From NCBI GenBank assembly GCA_036172665.1, contig CM069872.1, positions 56,778,101 through 56,842,100 on the forward strand: a stretch of 64,000 nt of DNA, given 5' to 3'. Shown one piece after another: positions 21,801 through 33,600 of this stretch; the stretch's first letter is position 1; the number at the start of each line of letters is the position of its first letter. Source of the stretch: Prosopocoilus inquinatus (Eukaryota; Arthropoda; Insecta; Coleoptera; Lucanidae). A model generated the notes under the pieces. The model was not told where the DNA came from and searched no databases. It was given only the letters and a program-made list of their open reading frames with translations. The position numbers and the translations under genes are program-made.

Positions 21801-23236
21801 CAAGGACTACGAGGTTTCTTCGAATTACGTTAGTACCTTTGTGCTTTTCATAAGTAGACTTTTAGGGTGGAGTGAGCGGATGTTATCGAAGTCGCAAATC
21901 TCTCCGACGTTTCCTTAGAGCTTTCGATCTTATTTTTATTGAAAGATGTAATTTGGACATGTCGTCTCTCGATCTTTGATCGTACCAGAAACGTTTATGG
22001 ATTTTTCCCCAGTAACCTCTAAGTGGGCTCCAAACCAGGGATCTGCATATCGAAAATGGCGGCGAATTTTCGTCCCTAAACGCTATCGTCCAAACATGAG
22101 CAGGAGAAAATGAAATGGAACACCTCGTGTCTTCAAGCGAGATTGAGAGGAGGAGACCAAAAGCTCTTCAAAAACGTCTCCCCTAACACTTGGTTTCAAG
22201 CAAATTTCAAGTTGGTTCATTTTGTCGAGACTATCGCGAATTGTAGGTGACAGGAATTGAAAGTCTCATTTCGAAACAGAGTCCTTCGGGAACTGTTACC
22301 ATTACTCCCAAAAGCCCATTCCGAAATCTCATTGACATTGACTTCGACTTCCCAAAACCTTGTTCTAAAGGCAATAAGTCACGGAAAACTCTTTCGGAAG
22401 CTTTCCCCTCAAAATATCGAAAGCCATTTCTATTTTCAACCTTTAACAGGTGTTTGACTTCATCTTTGTCGACGTTATCGAAGATGTTTGGCTTCATCGT
22501 TGCCAACATTCTTGAAGACTTCCGTCTGATTCATTTTTAATTTCAGCGCATCCAATTACTCTACCGCCCCCCTTTGGGCGAGCACATGGACGACCTCGCG
22601 ATCCAAGAAGCGGCGGCGGTCGTCGCAAACACCACCCCACCGCCGGTCACCAACATCCCCCCGGAAGACCCGCCCCCCAAATACACGCCTCCCCCGTCCT
22701 ACACGACGGCGACGGGCGCGAGGATAGCCAAACTCTTCAGGCAAAGCATCAGGCGCAGCGTGCGGAGGTTGGCGAATGTCCTAGGCGAGAGCAGCAGGTC
22801 GACCACCGTCCCCACGGTGAACATCGAAATCCAAGCGACACAACCGCCCCCTCCGGATTACAACGCTGTCTTGGTGGAGATGAACCAAACCCAATCATCG
22901 CAGCCCCACCCCACCCGGTCAAATCAAGTCAGCGTGAGCGTCACCGACTCGTCCTGCAGGGGTAGCGAGTTGATGGCGGCGGCGAGTTCTTCGGGAGGTT
23001 TGACGGCGGCGGACGTCGCGAGTATATTACGCAGCAGTTTCCGAAGGAGCACGTTAAGGGCGACCGAAGCGCTGCGAAGGACGGTGGCGAGCGATTCAAC
23101 CAGCGCGGAGAATTTGGTGGAGTGCGCCGCCCCCATCGCCGAGACCTCACTGGTGCTCGATCATCTTTCGACGAGCGCCCAACAACACGAAGACCGTAAC
23201 AAAAACGTGAATAACAATCTTTCATCTGTGATATAG
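18857..23236 (+). CDS. Divergent SLC6-family (neurotransmitter:sodium symporter-like) transporter
   Basis: Eight exons join in consistent phase: 18857-19265, 20044-20381, 20453-20675, 20734-20891, 20950-21204, 21254-21484, 21542-21742, 22547-23236 (834 residues). The fold is SLC6: TM1 with GLFNICRF, TM2 with GLPLFTLQLCLGQQLG (family pattern G-x-P-L-F-x-x-E-L-x-L-G-Q), TM6 with IASHNK (usually SYNK), and TM9-10 with GLPMTTELGIYAVYFLD. Several ion-site positions look changed by eye. TM1 keeps Asn30 and Arg33 but has Phe29 and Ala35 for the usual Gly and Pro. TM7 lacks the usual Asn. TM8 has GIAQQ (413-417) where animal members have GLDSQ. The 229-residue C-terminal exon is cytosolic and unusual: PPxY motifs at 648-651, 654-657 and 707-710, plus two Arg-rich amphipathic segments. 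Only ten residues precede TM1 and the exon is open back to an acceptor at 18828, so an upstream coding exon may be missing. The substrate cannot be inferred. Confidence 0.85.
19460..19800. repeat. Direct duplication in SLC6 intron 1
   Basis: GTTAAACCGTAGGTTCTTGA followed by GCTCAGCGG[G/T] and GAGAAC occurs near 19531 and again near 19752. Both copies are preceded by an AAATTATGA/AAATTATCA-type sequence. The function is unknown; it is probably a local tandem duplication. Confidence 0.55.
19990..20045 (+). mobile_element. 38-base fragment of the hammerhead element at the SLC6 exon 2 acceptor
   Basis: The sequence at 20000-20037 (ATAAAACAGCGACATCCTAC, then GATCGCTTTTTGACCTGA) matches the left end of the elements at 47924, 50089 and 53194. 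It is bracketed by a perfect 12-base direct repeat, CTGATTTCAGAT, at 19990-20001 and 20034-20045. Both copies of the repeat contain an AG splice acceptor. Only the second gives an open frame; using the first would reach an in-frame TGA at 20035-20037. Confidence 0.6.
21743..22546 (+). other. Last SLC6 intron
   Basis: This 804-base intron runs from GAG|GTGAGA to TTTCAG|CGC. It contains frames on both strands (22231-22540) that carry no recognisable domain and are probably chance. No repeat core is seen. Confidence 0.6.
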
Positions 23237-23427
23237 CCCTTAGGATGATGACCTGCGCGTGTAAACAAGAAGTGCTTGCGTTGACGTGATGAAAACAAAA
23301 CAGAACAAAACAAAACAAAACAAAACAAAAATGAAAGAGCGCATGCGCAAGTCTGCGCGCTAGTGTGTGATGATGACTGGTTTAATCAACACTTTAATAC
23401 CAAAAGAACTCCTTCTAAAAAATAATT

Positions 23428-23434
23428 TAATAAA
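23428..23434 (+). terminator. Polyadenylation signal of the SLC6 gene
   Basis: TTTAATAAAATGAG lies about 195 bases after the TAG stop at 23236. It lies between two convergent genes: the PLC-X gene ends at 23556 on the other strand, so the two mRNA tails are at most about 130 bases apart. Confidence 0.5.
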
Positions 23435-23555
23435 ATGAGTGTGTACGAACGAGTTAAACGACTGATGTATTTTCCCCTAACTTTTTTTTTCTTTTTTTTT
23501 AATATACAATGATACCATAAAGCTTTGACTGTGAGTCGTTTTCTCCCCTCGCCCC

Positions 23556-26500
23556 CTATCGGATTTTGTTCGCTTCGATTGCCACGTTGATGAGGTCGTT
23601 CCCTAGGAAGAAATCGGAGGCGACTATGTTGGCTTCTTTGGTCCACTCGTCTCGAAACCACTTGGTCAGCTGTCGATTGGTAGCGTCCGCCAGTTTGCGG
23701 TTGGTGTTCGAACCGAAAATGACGTCGACCGGTCCGATGGTCAGTTCGGCCATGAGCGCCCACATGGGGTTCGAGACGGTATTGTGCGCCTTGATCGACG
23801 CCTGAAGGTAGTCTTTAAGTTCGCTGACGCGTCGCTTGTCCCCCCAATATTGTTGAAGGGGGTTCCACAACCACGTGTACTCTGAAACGAAAACAAAAAG
23901 TCGACTGGCCCCCCCCTTCCTCCCAACCCATTCGTACCTTTGGCGATGTGCCTTTGGCCGTAGCAGATGATCAAGGTCTTATTATGCTGCCAGATTTCGC
24001 TGAGCGTCGGTCCTTTCCCCGTTTGAAGCCCGGCGGGTTCCAGCACCAAGTGCCCGAGCTCACGGTAGATTAACTCGACGAGTTTCCTGTGGGTGCTGTT
24101 CTCGAAGACCGTCGGGTAGGGAAACCTATGGAAATCCAGGACGACCACCTCTTTCGGGGATAGCTCGAGGAAATGTCGTATTTCCCTCAACAAGGGGGTC
24201 AGCTTCATTATGCGCACGAAATCATGGTTGATGTAGAACCTGCGCGCGCAGTGAACGTGTTTTAGGAGAGGAGGCGGGGCGGACGAATTGTGAAATACCT
24301 ACCCTTCGTTCTGGTAATAGCCCACCCTAAAATCCAGGTACCGTATCCCGAAGACCAATTGCGTCCAGATGTCTCTGTCCTGGTTGAGGATGTATTTCTC
24401 GAGGAACCTGGGGACGCCGGCGTACGCCCCCGAATTGTGAGTGCCCGGAATGAAGATCGTGCCGATGCGTTGAGAGCCAAGCGCCCCCCTGCAACAAAAG
24501 AAATTTTTTTTTTCACTTGATTCAGAGGGACATTCAATTTTAGCCGATCGAAGATTAGAAAAGAAATGTTTTAGTTTCGTCGACGAACGAGGGACCTCGT
24601 GAACGGGAGAGTTTAAAACATTCCAGTCACGTTTTCAAATTAAAGAAAAAAACGTCAAAAACAGATCAAAACCGCGGACTTCGGGGCTGCTTTCCTTTCG
24701 TCAGCACCGGATTTAGGGTTGAACCCCAGTCGAACCGCATATACGTCCCGAGTTTCTGCTCGTAAGTAATTTTGGACAGGCCCCGTCTTTTCGAGTACGG
24801 ATCTGTGCTCAGTTGCTCTGGTTATTGTAATCAATTGTTTTTTAATAATTTCAATGTTGAGGCGATCTCCACTCGCCGACAAAGTTTAGGTGCAGAGAAA
24901 TTGGTCCGCAAAGTGTGACAACCCCTTAGGAATCTGCCTCCGCAGCCTGAATCCGTCGGGCGATCCCTCCGCCACTGTCACCAAAATTCGTGCAAGAGGT
25001 GCATCTAGAAAGCGTAGTTACGGATTTTGAAAATGTCTCCTCTAGTTCCGTCAAGATCGGAAAAACCTCCGTAAACGCCGACTTTGGAGAGTTTTTCAGG
25101 GGGGAAAGCGCAGCAGAATTTTAAATATTCCCCAAATGGCGGTGGAGGGAGGGGGGGAAGTTCACCGAAAAGCCTCGGTGACCGGAACGAGAAAATACCG
25201 TCACTGTCGAATTACGCGATCCTTTTTGGTCGTAGAATCGAGTAATTTCTGCGCCCTCGAACGAAGTCTAGGTGTCGAAAACAAATCGCGAGAAGCGCTC
25301 TGCAAAGTACAACCCCCCCCCCACGACGATTACCACCATGAATTTTGGTAGCAATCGTCGTAGGGGAGGAGGGGGTTGGACTTTGCAGGGCGCTTTTCGC
25401 GATTTGTTTTCGACACACACAAATTCATTCCGAAGGGCGTTTCGAAAATCGATCTTTTCAACCCCGTCAAAATCGAAAAGACTCCGTGACCGTCATTTTT
25501 AATATATTTTTCGGAGGGCGGAAGGGGAAGGGGGAGACGCCCCGGGATGAAATCCAAAAAGTTGTCGAGCATATCAAATTGTGCGCCGGAAGCCGAATCG
25601 CGAAGATTCCAGAATTAGCAGAGTTAGCAACGCCTTACCCTGCTCTTCGCACCTCCCCCCCCCCCCCTCCCTCTAAAATCTAAAATTGGCAAAACCTTAC
25701 CCTCGCCCCCACTCTCCCCGCAGGGTGATATCCCAAATCACCCTGCGATTGCCGTCAAAATTCAACCGAAGGAGCGTATTTACTGATTTTGAGAGTATCT
25801 TTGAATTCCCTCCGGAAAATCGAAAATGTCTCTGAGACTGCCGTTTTTAGAGTGTTTTTCAGGGGTGGGCGCCCCGGGGAAGACGAAATTCAAAAGTTTG
25901 GCGAGCGTATCATCAAATCGGGCCAGAAGCCGAATCGCAAAAATTTCAAAACTGGCGGCGCGGTTGACGAGTAACCTATTTTTTTTAATGGACGAGGGTG
26001 ATATGGGGGTTGTGTTAAAATATTCCTCGTGCCCCTAGGCGTCAACTCCAAAGGCCATGTTGCCAATCCTGGAAAAGATTCCACCCCCCGGTGGCGATTG
26101 TCTTTGTCTTGATTGATTCCTTCCATGTTGGATTTGGTGTTGACGTTTCCTAACTCGATGTTCTGTTTTTTTTTTGTTTGTTTTGCCATTTTTTTGTTTG
26201 TTTTTGGCATTTTCCCATTGTTTTACCGTCAGCGGGCAATTTGGATCAATCAACAAACGAGCTGTGGCAGTTCACTCTTATACATTAAAACATTTAAAGA
26301 TATTTCAACGTTTCCTATTCGCCATTCGCTCCCTACTTCTGTTGACTGACGCGACGCGATGTGGTGGATTCGAGAACCTTGCGTTTCAGGTGACGTCAGC
26401 TGACGTTTCATGAGGATCCTATCGATGTGATGAACCCACCGTCCAGAGTTGGTCGCGAGGTGCCCGGCTAAACCTTCCTCCAATCCAAGCTCCGATAGAG

Positions 26501-29500
26501 CTAGGGGGCGCGTGAGCCGTCTATTGCCGCTGTTCCGCTGATAATCGCACGGACGTTTAAAGGATTTTTTGCTTTCTTTATCTGCAAGGCGATGTAAAGG
26601 ACGACCCTGTTTATTATTTTTACTCAACTTCACCCACTTTCACGACGGGATTAAAATTGCTCACTTCAGCTTCTCTAAGCTGGGTACTTGTCTCCTTCTC
26701 CTTCTTCTTTTTCTTCTTCTTCATTCGACATTCGCCCCCTATAAATTGGATAAACTCAATTTGACAACGGTTACAAGGAAATCGTACGCACCAGAAGGGG
26801 AATCGTGCTTACATCGCGTTACTCGAATTTAAACCTTCGGACTTCGAGGTTTGGTTTAATGAAACAGCGACGAGAGAAATAAAACCTTCCAAAACAAATG
26901 ATGGTGGTAATACGATTCATAAGGCGAAGGTCAACCGTGTTAATTATAAACATGCCGCACGTAATTAGCGATAAACACTGACGCACCTGCAATTCATTTC
27001 AACCTTGTCGCACGGATGCTTCTCCTTTTTTTTTTCTTTCTGGTTCGTTTTGAAAACAACAGAGAACAGAATTTTTAAATACCTTTGCGATATACCTATT
27101 ATCGTTCATCCAGGTGGGCTGTATCCTCAGGCAGTTGGTGTGGATGATGCGGTTCTCCTTGATCGACACTATCCAATAGGGGAAGCAATGCGGACCGGGG
27201 ATGGTCCTGGTCAGGTTCTCGTAGTAATCCCACTCGCCGGGCAGCCAGGGAGGGTTGAACTTGACCTTGGTGACGTAGAAGCCTTCGGAGTAGAAGTGGG
27301 CGTTGATGGACGCCAAAGGGGACAGCACTCGATCCTGGACGCAACAAAACAAACAAAAAAAAACTTGCAAGATTTTTGTATAAAGTGATGAGTCCAACGC
27401 CCACTTCATACAGGCCTGATTCATTAAGTGGGAGAATACTCCGACTCCAGGATTTTAAATTATCTTTCCGTCCTTATTCAGTCGCCAGAAATACGGACAT
27501 TGGATAATACCCTGAGGTCTGGTATTCCTACGCGATGACTCAGGCCTGTTATTGAGGGCGGCGTTGGATGAGGAGTGGACTTACGCTGATGGAGCGTGGA
27601 TCTTGGTGGAAGAGCGCGATTATGTCGGGGGCGTCCTCGTACCTGTCGCAGTTCGTCACCCAGTTCAGCTCGAGGTAGGCCTCGTCCATCGAGGACACGG
27701 TCAGGTGGACTCTACCGCATTTTCCTAACGACGGAATGCCACCTGCAATTTACATTTTAACATTAGAAGAAAAAAAAAAACTGTATTCGCTAACGCGTGA
27801 ATAAAAGAAAAAAACTTCGCGCTCGCTTCTGCTTTTATTTCATCGAAGAAAGAATGTCCGCGATGACTATATCACGGATTGTCCATGGTGATAGTGACTG
27901 TAATCGTTTAAAATTTAAAGTGCGCTTAAGGCTTTCGTAATTTGTGCTTGAGTTGAACAGAGTTTGGCAATTTTGGGACAGCGTTGCCGTCAAATCGGAG
28001 AAAATTTCATCGATTAAGTTCGGCCTTGTTTTGACAGTTTAGGTCAGTTCGATTCCTCTCAAAATAATTTCTTTTTTAATTTGCGGGGAGATTTTCTCTC
28101 TGCAAACATGGCAACGCTGTATTTTACGTTGCAAATTTATTCTAGCATCGGATGAGAGTGCTGCAAAATTCGCTTAGTTTTGCTCTTGTTTGGCAACCCT
28201 GCGGATTTTTTTTAGTTCGATCGAAAACACTTGTAAAAAAATCATTCGGGAAAGACTTTTCTCTTGGGAATTTGCTAAAAACATGGCTGGCAACATTGCA
28301 ATTACAATTAGCGTAAGTTCGTTTACAGTGGAAAAAAAAACAACGAAAAAGACGGTTCTTGAATTTAAAATTGCAGTGTTGCCGCGTTTTCTTCAAAAAT
28401 CCCGCTGCGAAGGAATTCTCTCTTGAATTATAAAGGAAAACCAAAAAACAAACGAAATAGAAATTTACTTTTACGGTGTATTAAAAAACCACAAATAATT
28501 CCACTGTTGCCATAGTTCGAGAAAATTCCCGTTCCTTCGCTAGGTACTACAAAGTTAAGAGAATTTGCTGTCTCTTTTTTCTTTGATGCGTGAATTTTAC
28601 ATTCATTTTTAGTATGAAATTCCGGTGTTGCCATTTTACAGGGTGTTTTGATTTAGGGTGTTTTGATTTAAGGCGGCCTTCCTTAGTATCTCTCTGGTTA
28701 ATCATTTTACAAACAAGACGTTTCAAAATCAAGGGTTGTGCCGGAAATTACGGTATTGTCATGTTTAAAAAAAAACTAAATAAATAAACAAATAAAAGAA
28801 AAAAAAAACAAAATGAATTTTTGCAGCGTTGCCAAGGAATTTCTTCAATTAACGCTTGAATTACATTGGTAGGCGCGATATAAACAGAAAATACCTACGG
28901 TTAGCAGGAAACAAAAATGCAGTGATGTCACGTTTCAAAAAAAAAAAGAAAAGAAAAATCCTTGGATTGTAAAATAAAAGTAAAAAAAATGAACTTTGTT
29001 TATATATGATATTTTTTATTAGTACGTACACAAATAAAAAGCTGTTGTCATGTTTCAAAAAATAAAATAAAAACAACTAAATTCTCTTGGGTTGTAAAAT
29101 AAAAGAAAAAAAAAAAACAAATTGAATTTTTGCAACGTTGCCAAACATCCAAGGAATTGTTTCAATTAACGCGTAAATTAGATTGGTGGGCGTGGTATAA
29201 AGAGAAAATACCTGCGGTTGGCAGGAAACGAAATTACAGTGTTGTCACGTTCCAAAAAAAAAGAAAAAGGAAAAATCCTTGGATTGTAAAATAAAAGTAA
29301 AAAAGAAAACAAGTGAACATTGTTTATAAACGATTTTTTTATTATTCTTATTTTTATTTTTATTAATGCGTTGCATTCCAGCGTTGCCAGATTTCAAGAA
29401 AATCCCCAATTTCTTCCATTTAAAAGGAGTTCAGGACAGAATTTTGCCATTTTTTGCATTGTGAAAAACCCAGAGAGATCTACTAAAATAATATAAACTA

Positions 29501-32395
29501 ATTGGAAAACGCCAGTGTTGCCACATTTCGAAAAAAATTCCAAGAACGTAATGTTTTTTTCCCCCGAGTGAAGAATTTTGAAGTTTTTTCGATCGAAACT
29601 GAAAACTAATAAAATAAGTAAAATAAAATCAGTAATGAAGGGTTGCCACATTAATTGGGGAAAAATCAGCGTTGCCACATTTCGTAAAAAATCCCAAGAA
29701 TGTAATGCTTTTTTCCCCCGCGCGAAGAATTTTGAAGTTTTTTCGATCGAAATGAAAAATAATAAAATAAATAAAATAAAATCAGCAATGAAGGGTTGCC
29801 ACATTAATTGGGGAAAAATCAGCGTTGCCACATTTCGAAAAGAATCCCAAGAATGTAATGCTTTTTTCCCCCGCGCGAAGAATTTTGAAGTTTTTTCGAT
29901 CGAAACTGAAAACTAATAAAATAAATAAAATAAAATCAGTAATGAAGGGTTGCCACATTAATTGGGGAAAAATCAGCGTTGCCACATTTCGAAAAAAATC
30001 CCAAGAATGTAATGCTTTTTTCCCCCGCGCGAAGAATTTTCAAGTTTTTTCGATCGAAATGAAAACTAATAAAATAAATAAAATAAAATCAGTAATGAAG
30101 GGTTGCCACATTAATTGGGGAAAAATCAGCGTTGCCACATTTCGAAAAAAATCCCAAGAATGTAATGCTTTTTTCCCCCGCGCGAAGAATTTTGAAGTTT
30201 TTTCGATCGAAATGAAAAATAATAAAATAAATAAAATAAAATCAGCAATGAAGGGTTGCCACATTAATTGGGGAAAAATCAGCGTTGCCACATTTCGAAA
30301 AAAATCCCAAGAATGTAATGCTTTTTTCCCCCGCGCGAAGAATTTTGAAGTTTTTTCGATCGAAACTGAAAACTAATAAAATAAATAAAATAAAATCAGT
30401 AATGAAGGGTTGCCACATTAATTGGGGAAAAATCAGCGTTGCCACATTTCGAAAAAAATCCCAAGAATGTAATGCTTTTTTCCCCCGCGCGAAGAATTTT
30501 GAAGTTTTTTCGATCGAAATGAAAAATAATAAAATAAATAAAATAAAATCAGCAATGAAGGGTTGCCACATTAATTGGGGAAAAATCAGCGTTGCCACAT
30601 TTCGAAAAAAATCCCAAGAATGTAATGCTTTTTTCCCCCGCGCGAAGAATTTTGAAGTTTTTTCGATCGAAACTGAAAACTAATAAAATAAATAAAATAA
30701 AATCAGTAATGAAGGGTTGCCACATTAATTGGGGAAAAATCAGCGTTGCCACATTTCGAAAAAAATCCCAAGAATGTAATGCTTTTTTCCCCCGCGCGAA
30801 GAATTTTGAAGTTTTTTCGACCGAAATGAAAACTAATAAAATAAATAAAATAAAATCAGTAATGAAGGGTTGCCACACTAATTGGGAAAAAATCAGCGTT
30901 GCCACATTTCGAAAAAAATCCCAAGAATGTAATGCTTTTTTCCCCCGCGCGAAGAATTTTGAAGTTTTTTCGATCGAAACTGAAAACTAATAAAATAAAT
31001 AAAATAAAATCAGTAATGAAGGGTTGCCACATTAATTGGGGAAAAATCAGCGTTGCCACATTTCGAAAAAAATCCCAAGAATGTAATGCTTTTTTCCCCC
31101 GCGCGAAGAATTTTGAAGTTTTTTCGATCGAAATGAAAAATAATAAAATAAATAAAATAAAATCAGCAATGAAGGGTTGCCACATTAATTGGGGAAAAAT
31201 CAGCGTTGCCACATTTCGAAAAAAATCCCAAGAATGTAATGCTTTTTTCCCCCGCGCGAAGAATTTTGAAGTTTTTTCGACCGAAATGAAAACTAATAAA
31301 ATAAATAAAATAAAATCAGTAATGAAGGGTTGCCACACTAATTGGGAAAAAATCAGCGTTGCCACATTTCGAAAAAAATCCCAAGAATGTAATGCTTTTT
31401 TCCCCCGCGCGAAGAATTTTGAAGTTTTTTCGATCGAAACTGAAAACTAATAAAATAAATAAAATAAAATCAGTAATGAAGGGTTGCCACATTAATTGGG
31501 GAAAAATCAGCGTTGCCACATTTCGAAAAAAATCCCAAGAATGTAATGCTTTTTTCCCCCGCGCGAAGAATTTTGAAGTTTTTTCGATCGAAACTGAAAA
31601 CTAATAAAATAAATAAAATAAAATCAGTAATGAAGGGTTGCCACATTAATTGGGGAAAAATCAGCGTTGCCACATTTCGAAAAAATCCCAAGAATGTAAT
31701 GCTTTTTTCCCGCGCGTGAAGAATTTTGAAGTTTTTTCGACCGAAATGAAAAATAATAAAATAAATAAAATAAAATCAGTAATGAAGGGTTGCCACACTA
31801 ATTGGGAAAAAATCAGCGTTGCCATGTTTCGAGAAAAATCCCATCAATGATTTTTTCCCCGTATATGAACAAGAATTTTGCAGTTTTTCAATCGAAATGC
31901 AATAATAAATAATAATCAGGGGTTGCCACATCATGACAAGACGCCGTTCCAGTGTTGCCAGACGTCGAAGAAAATCTTCGAATTAACGGATAAATCACGA
32001 AGTAGATTTGTCTGGGTGTCTCTTAAGCGACGAATTTCCGTCCTCCTCCTCGTCTTCCTCTTCGTTCTTCGTTTCTCAGGCGACGCGACGGCCAAAATGC
32101 AACGAAAACAAAAGAGCAGCTCTTAAAATAGCGTGCGTAATTGGCGAGGCGACTGCTCCAAGAATTGCAATTGGGCAATGTGCAGCAAACGTTAATAGAG
32201 GTCAAGGTCTGAATCAGCGCAATTTCCAATCTCGACGTAAGCAATTTGCACCAAAGGAGGACTATGCACTTTGATGTTGAATGCGAAAATGCTTTTGAAA
32301 TAATTCTCGGTTTACTCACCTTGGGCGCTGGCGTAATTTTGGCAGCACGACGAAATCAGCAACGGCAAAAGAAGAAGGGACGACGCGAGATTCAT
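23556..32395 (-). CDS. Secreted PLC-X-domain protein (PI-PLC X domain-containing)
   Basis: Six coding exons on the minus strand, phases consistent: 32395-32320, 27742-27585, 27334-27096, 24488-24303, 24239-23938, 23881-23556; 428 residues. Exon 1 encodes a signal peptide (MNLASSLLLLPLLISSCC, then a likely cleavage before or near QNYASAQG). Residues of about 27-155 form an N-terminal region rich in beta-type sequence with conserved Trp and Cys. The PLC-X domain starts near residue 160: IGTIFIPGTHNSG holds the first catalytic-type histidine (His175), LDFRVGYY follows, and INHDF carries the second histidine (His225). VVLDFHRFP matches the usual beta strand after that. There is no Y, C2 or PH domain, so this is the PLCXD-like, single-X-domain type, here apparently secreted. 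The substrate is not certain. Intron 1 (4.6 kb) holds a satellite array and intron 3 (2.6 kb) holds inverted repeats. Confidence 0.88.
24489..27095 (-). other. PLC-X gene intron 3 with degenerate repeats
   Basis: Segments near 25030-25140, 25460-25620 and 25790-25960 are related. They share a TTTTTC[A/G]G[G/A]GG run, GCCCCGGG[G/A], AAATTCAAAAAGTT-like sequence and GAAGCCGAATCGC. This indicates a degenerate tandem repeat of about 330 bases. Homopurine and homopyrimidine runs (for example C-runs at 25313 and 25661) are common. No nested gene is evident. Confidence 0.5.
25270..25419. repeat. Long inverted repeat (hairpin) in PLC-X intron 3
   Basis: GTGTCGAAAACAAATCGCGA near 25271 is mirrored by TCGCGATTTGTTTTCGACAC near 25398-25417. 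Inner parts also match (GCGCTCTGCAAAGT against ACTTTGCAGGGCGC, and CGACGATTACCACC against GGTAGCAATCGTCG). Arms of about 65 bases surround a tiny loop. It could be a foldback MITE or a chance inversion of a local duplication. Confidence 0.7.
28060..29480. repeat. Old GTTGCCA-core repeats in PLC-X intron 1
   Basis: GTTGCCA or GTTGTCA cores flanked by A-rich sequence recur about every 150 bases. Two longer related copies, at about 28918-29030 and 29235-29345, share CACGTT[T/C]CAAAAAA, AAATCCTTGGATTGTAAAATA and TTGTTTATA. These are more diverged than the array to the right and appear to be its decayed left side. Confidence 0.6.
29480..31950. repeat. Tandem satellite of 153/154-bp units (about 16 copies)
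   Basis: GGGTTGCCACATTAATTGGG starts at 29640, 29793, 29947, 30100, 30253, 30407, 30560, 30714, 30867, 31021, 31174, 31327, 31481, 31635 and 31787. The steps are 153 or 154 bases (last 152). Two variants, GATCGAAACTGAAAACTAAT and GATCGAAATGAAAAATAAT, largely alternate and make a 307-base higher-order unit. A third variant has TCGACCGAAATG and CACACTAATTGGGAAAA. Outer units at both ends (before 29640 and after 31800) are decayed. Reading frames of up to 183 codons on both strands arise only because 153 is divisible by three. The array lies in intron 1 of the PLC-X gene. Confidence 0.93.
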
Positions 32396-33600
32396 TTTCT
32401 TTTCTTTCGTTTCGCTTTTTGGAACTGGAGGAACGCACGCGAGAGTTTTCCGAACGCCGCTTTCCCTGCGAGTTTCGCGAACACGTGACCGACGGATGTC
32501 AGGTCCGGACCGGGCGTGTACTTCGCCGCGTTGACATCCAGCTACTGTCGCCCAAGTGCGTGTTTCGCGTTACTCTCGGCGGATTGGCCCGCATTATCAT
32601 GCAAATCGGACTAATTTATTTACATTCACGCTCATGGGAGATAATTTTTTACGCTTTGTGTTTTGTCAACGGTTTCCAATTTGTTTAATCGCGTCGAATT
32701 ACTTCTCGGAACGGAGACACTTTAATCTTCCTTTCGATTAAAAGCAAAAAAAAAAAAAAAACTTAATACCCCTAACGCCTCATTGAAAGTAGCACAGACG
32801 CGGGCCTGTAACTTTGAGGGTTCTATCAGGGGGCCTTTTGAATAATTTGAATATTCGAACAGTAAATTCAATATTTTCTTATCGCCCCACCCCCAAAAAA
32901 AAAGGAAACTGCCAAATTGTTGTATAATTGATTACAATTCGAAGAGCAACATCGCCTTTCACTGGTTGCCCACAGGCATCACGTTATTCCTCTGAAAATA
33001 CTGAAGGATGACGCCGTTAGTGCTTATGCTGTGGCTGAGGTGCGTTTCAAATTTCCAATGTCGTGGCCGAGGTGCATTACAAGATTCCAGCGTTTAAACA
33101 TAATCAAGCTTGAGATGCTTCAGATAGGGTTCCCGCCAACTTTCAAGTTTCGTAAATCCGGACGTTGCCTTCGAAAAATCCGGAAATCTCAGAAAAATCG
33201 AGACTTTGAAACGATACTAAGAATTTTTTTTTTTTTTAATTTGATTTGCGACCATGCATCAACGTACTCGCGGATGCACAGACGATTGATTCGATGCGGT
33301 TGATTCTCAATCAGTGTTACCAAACGAATAAAAGAAGATTTCACCGGACATTCCGATTTGAAGCGGTTTTTAATTTTTGACTGGGAAGAGGCCCTCTGAT
33401 TAAACGGCTGCAAACCACAAAAACCAAGCGTAAATCCTTAGCAGCGAAATTTAAGGCAAAACGGAACGGTCGTTGGGGACGATCTTTCAACGTAATTCCG
33501 GCCCTGCAATTAAATCTTTCACTTAAAAACGATTAGTGTGACTAATGCCCATATTTAGTTAAAACTTTAAGTACCACTTAATTTAATAATTTTTCGTTAA
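32396..33600. other. Region upstream of the PLC-X gene
   Basis: The 5-prime UTR and promoter of the PLC-X gene should lie just right of 32395, but no TATA box or other deciding element is clear. The stretch to about 32580 is GC-richer than its surroundings. The rest is AT-rich, with an A-run at 32747, and shows no gene. Confidence 0.4.

Noticed and set aside
22247..22540. Frames on both strands within the last SLC6 intron
   Set aside because: They run up to or across the intron's own acceptor region and have no domain; the flanking SLC6 exons join in phase without them.
29394..31850. A family of related frames of up to 183 codons on both strands
   Set aside because: They are translations of the 153-base satellite, open on both strands because the period is a multiple of three; there is no start context, splice signal or codon bias.
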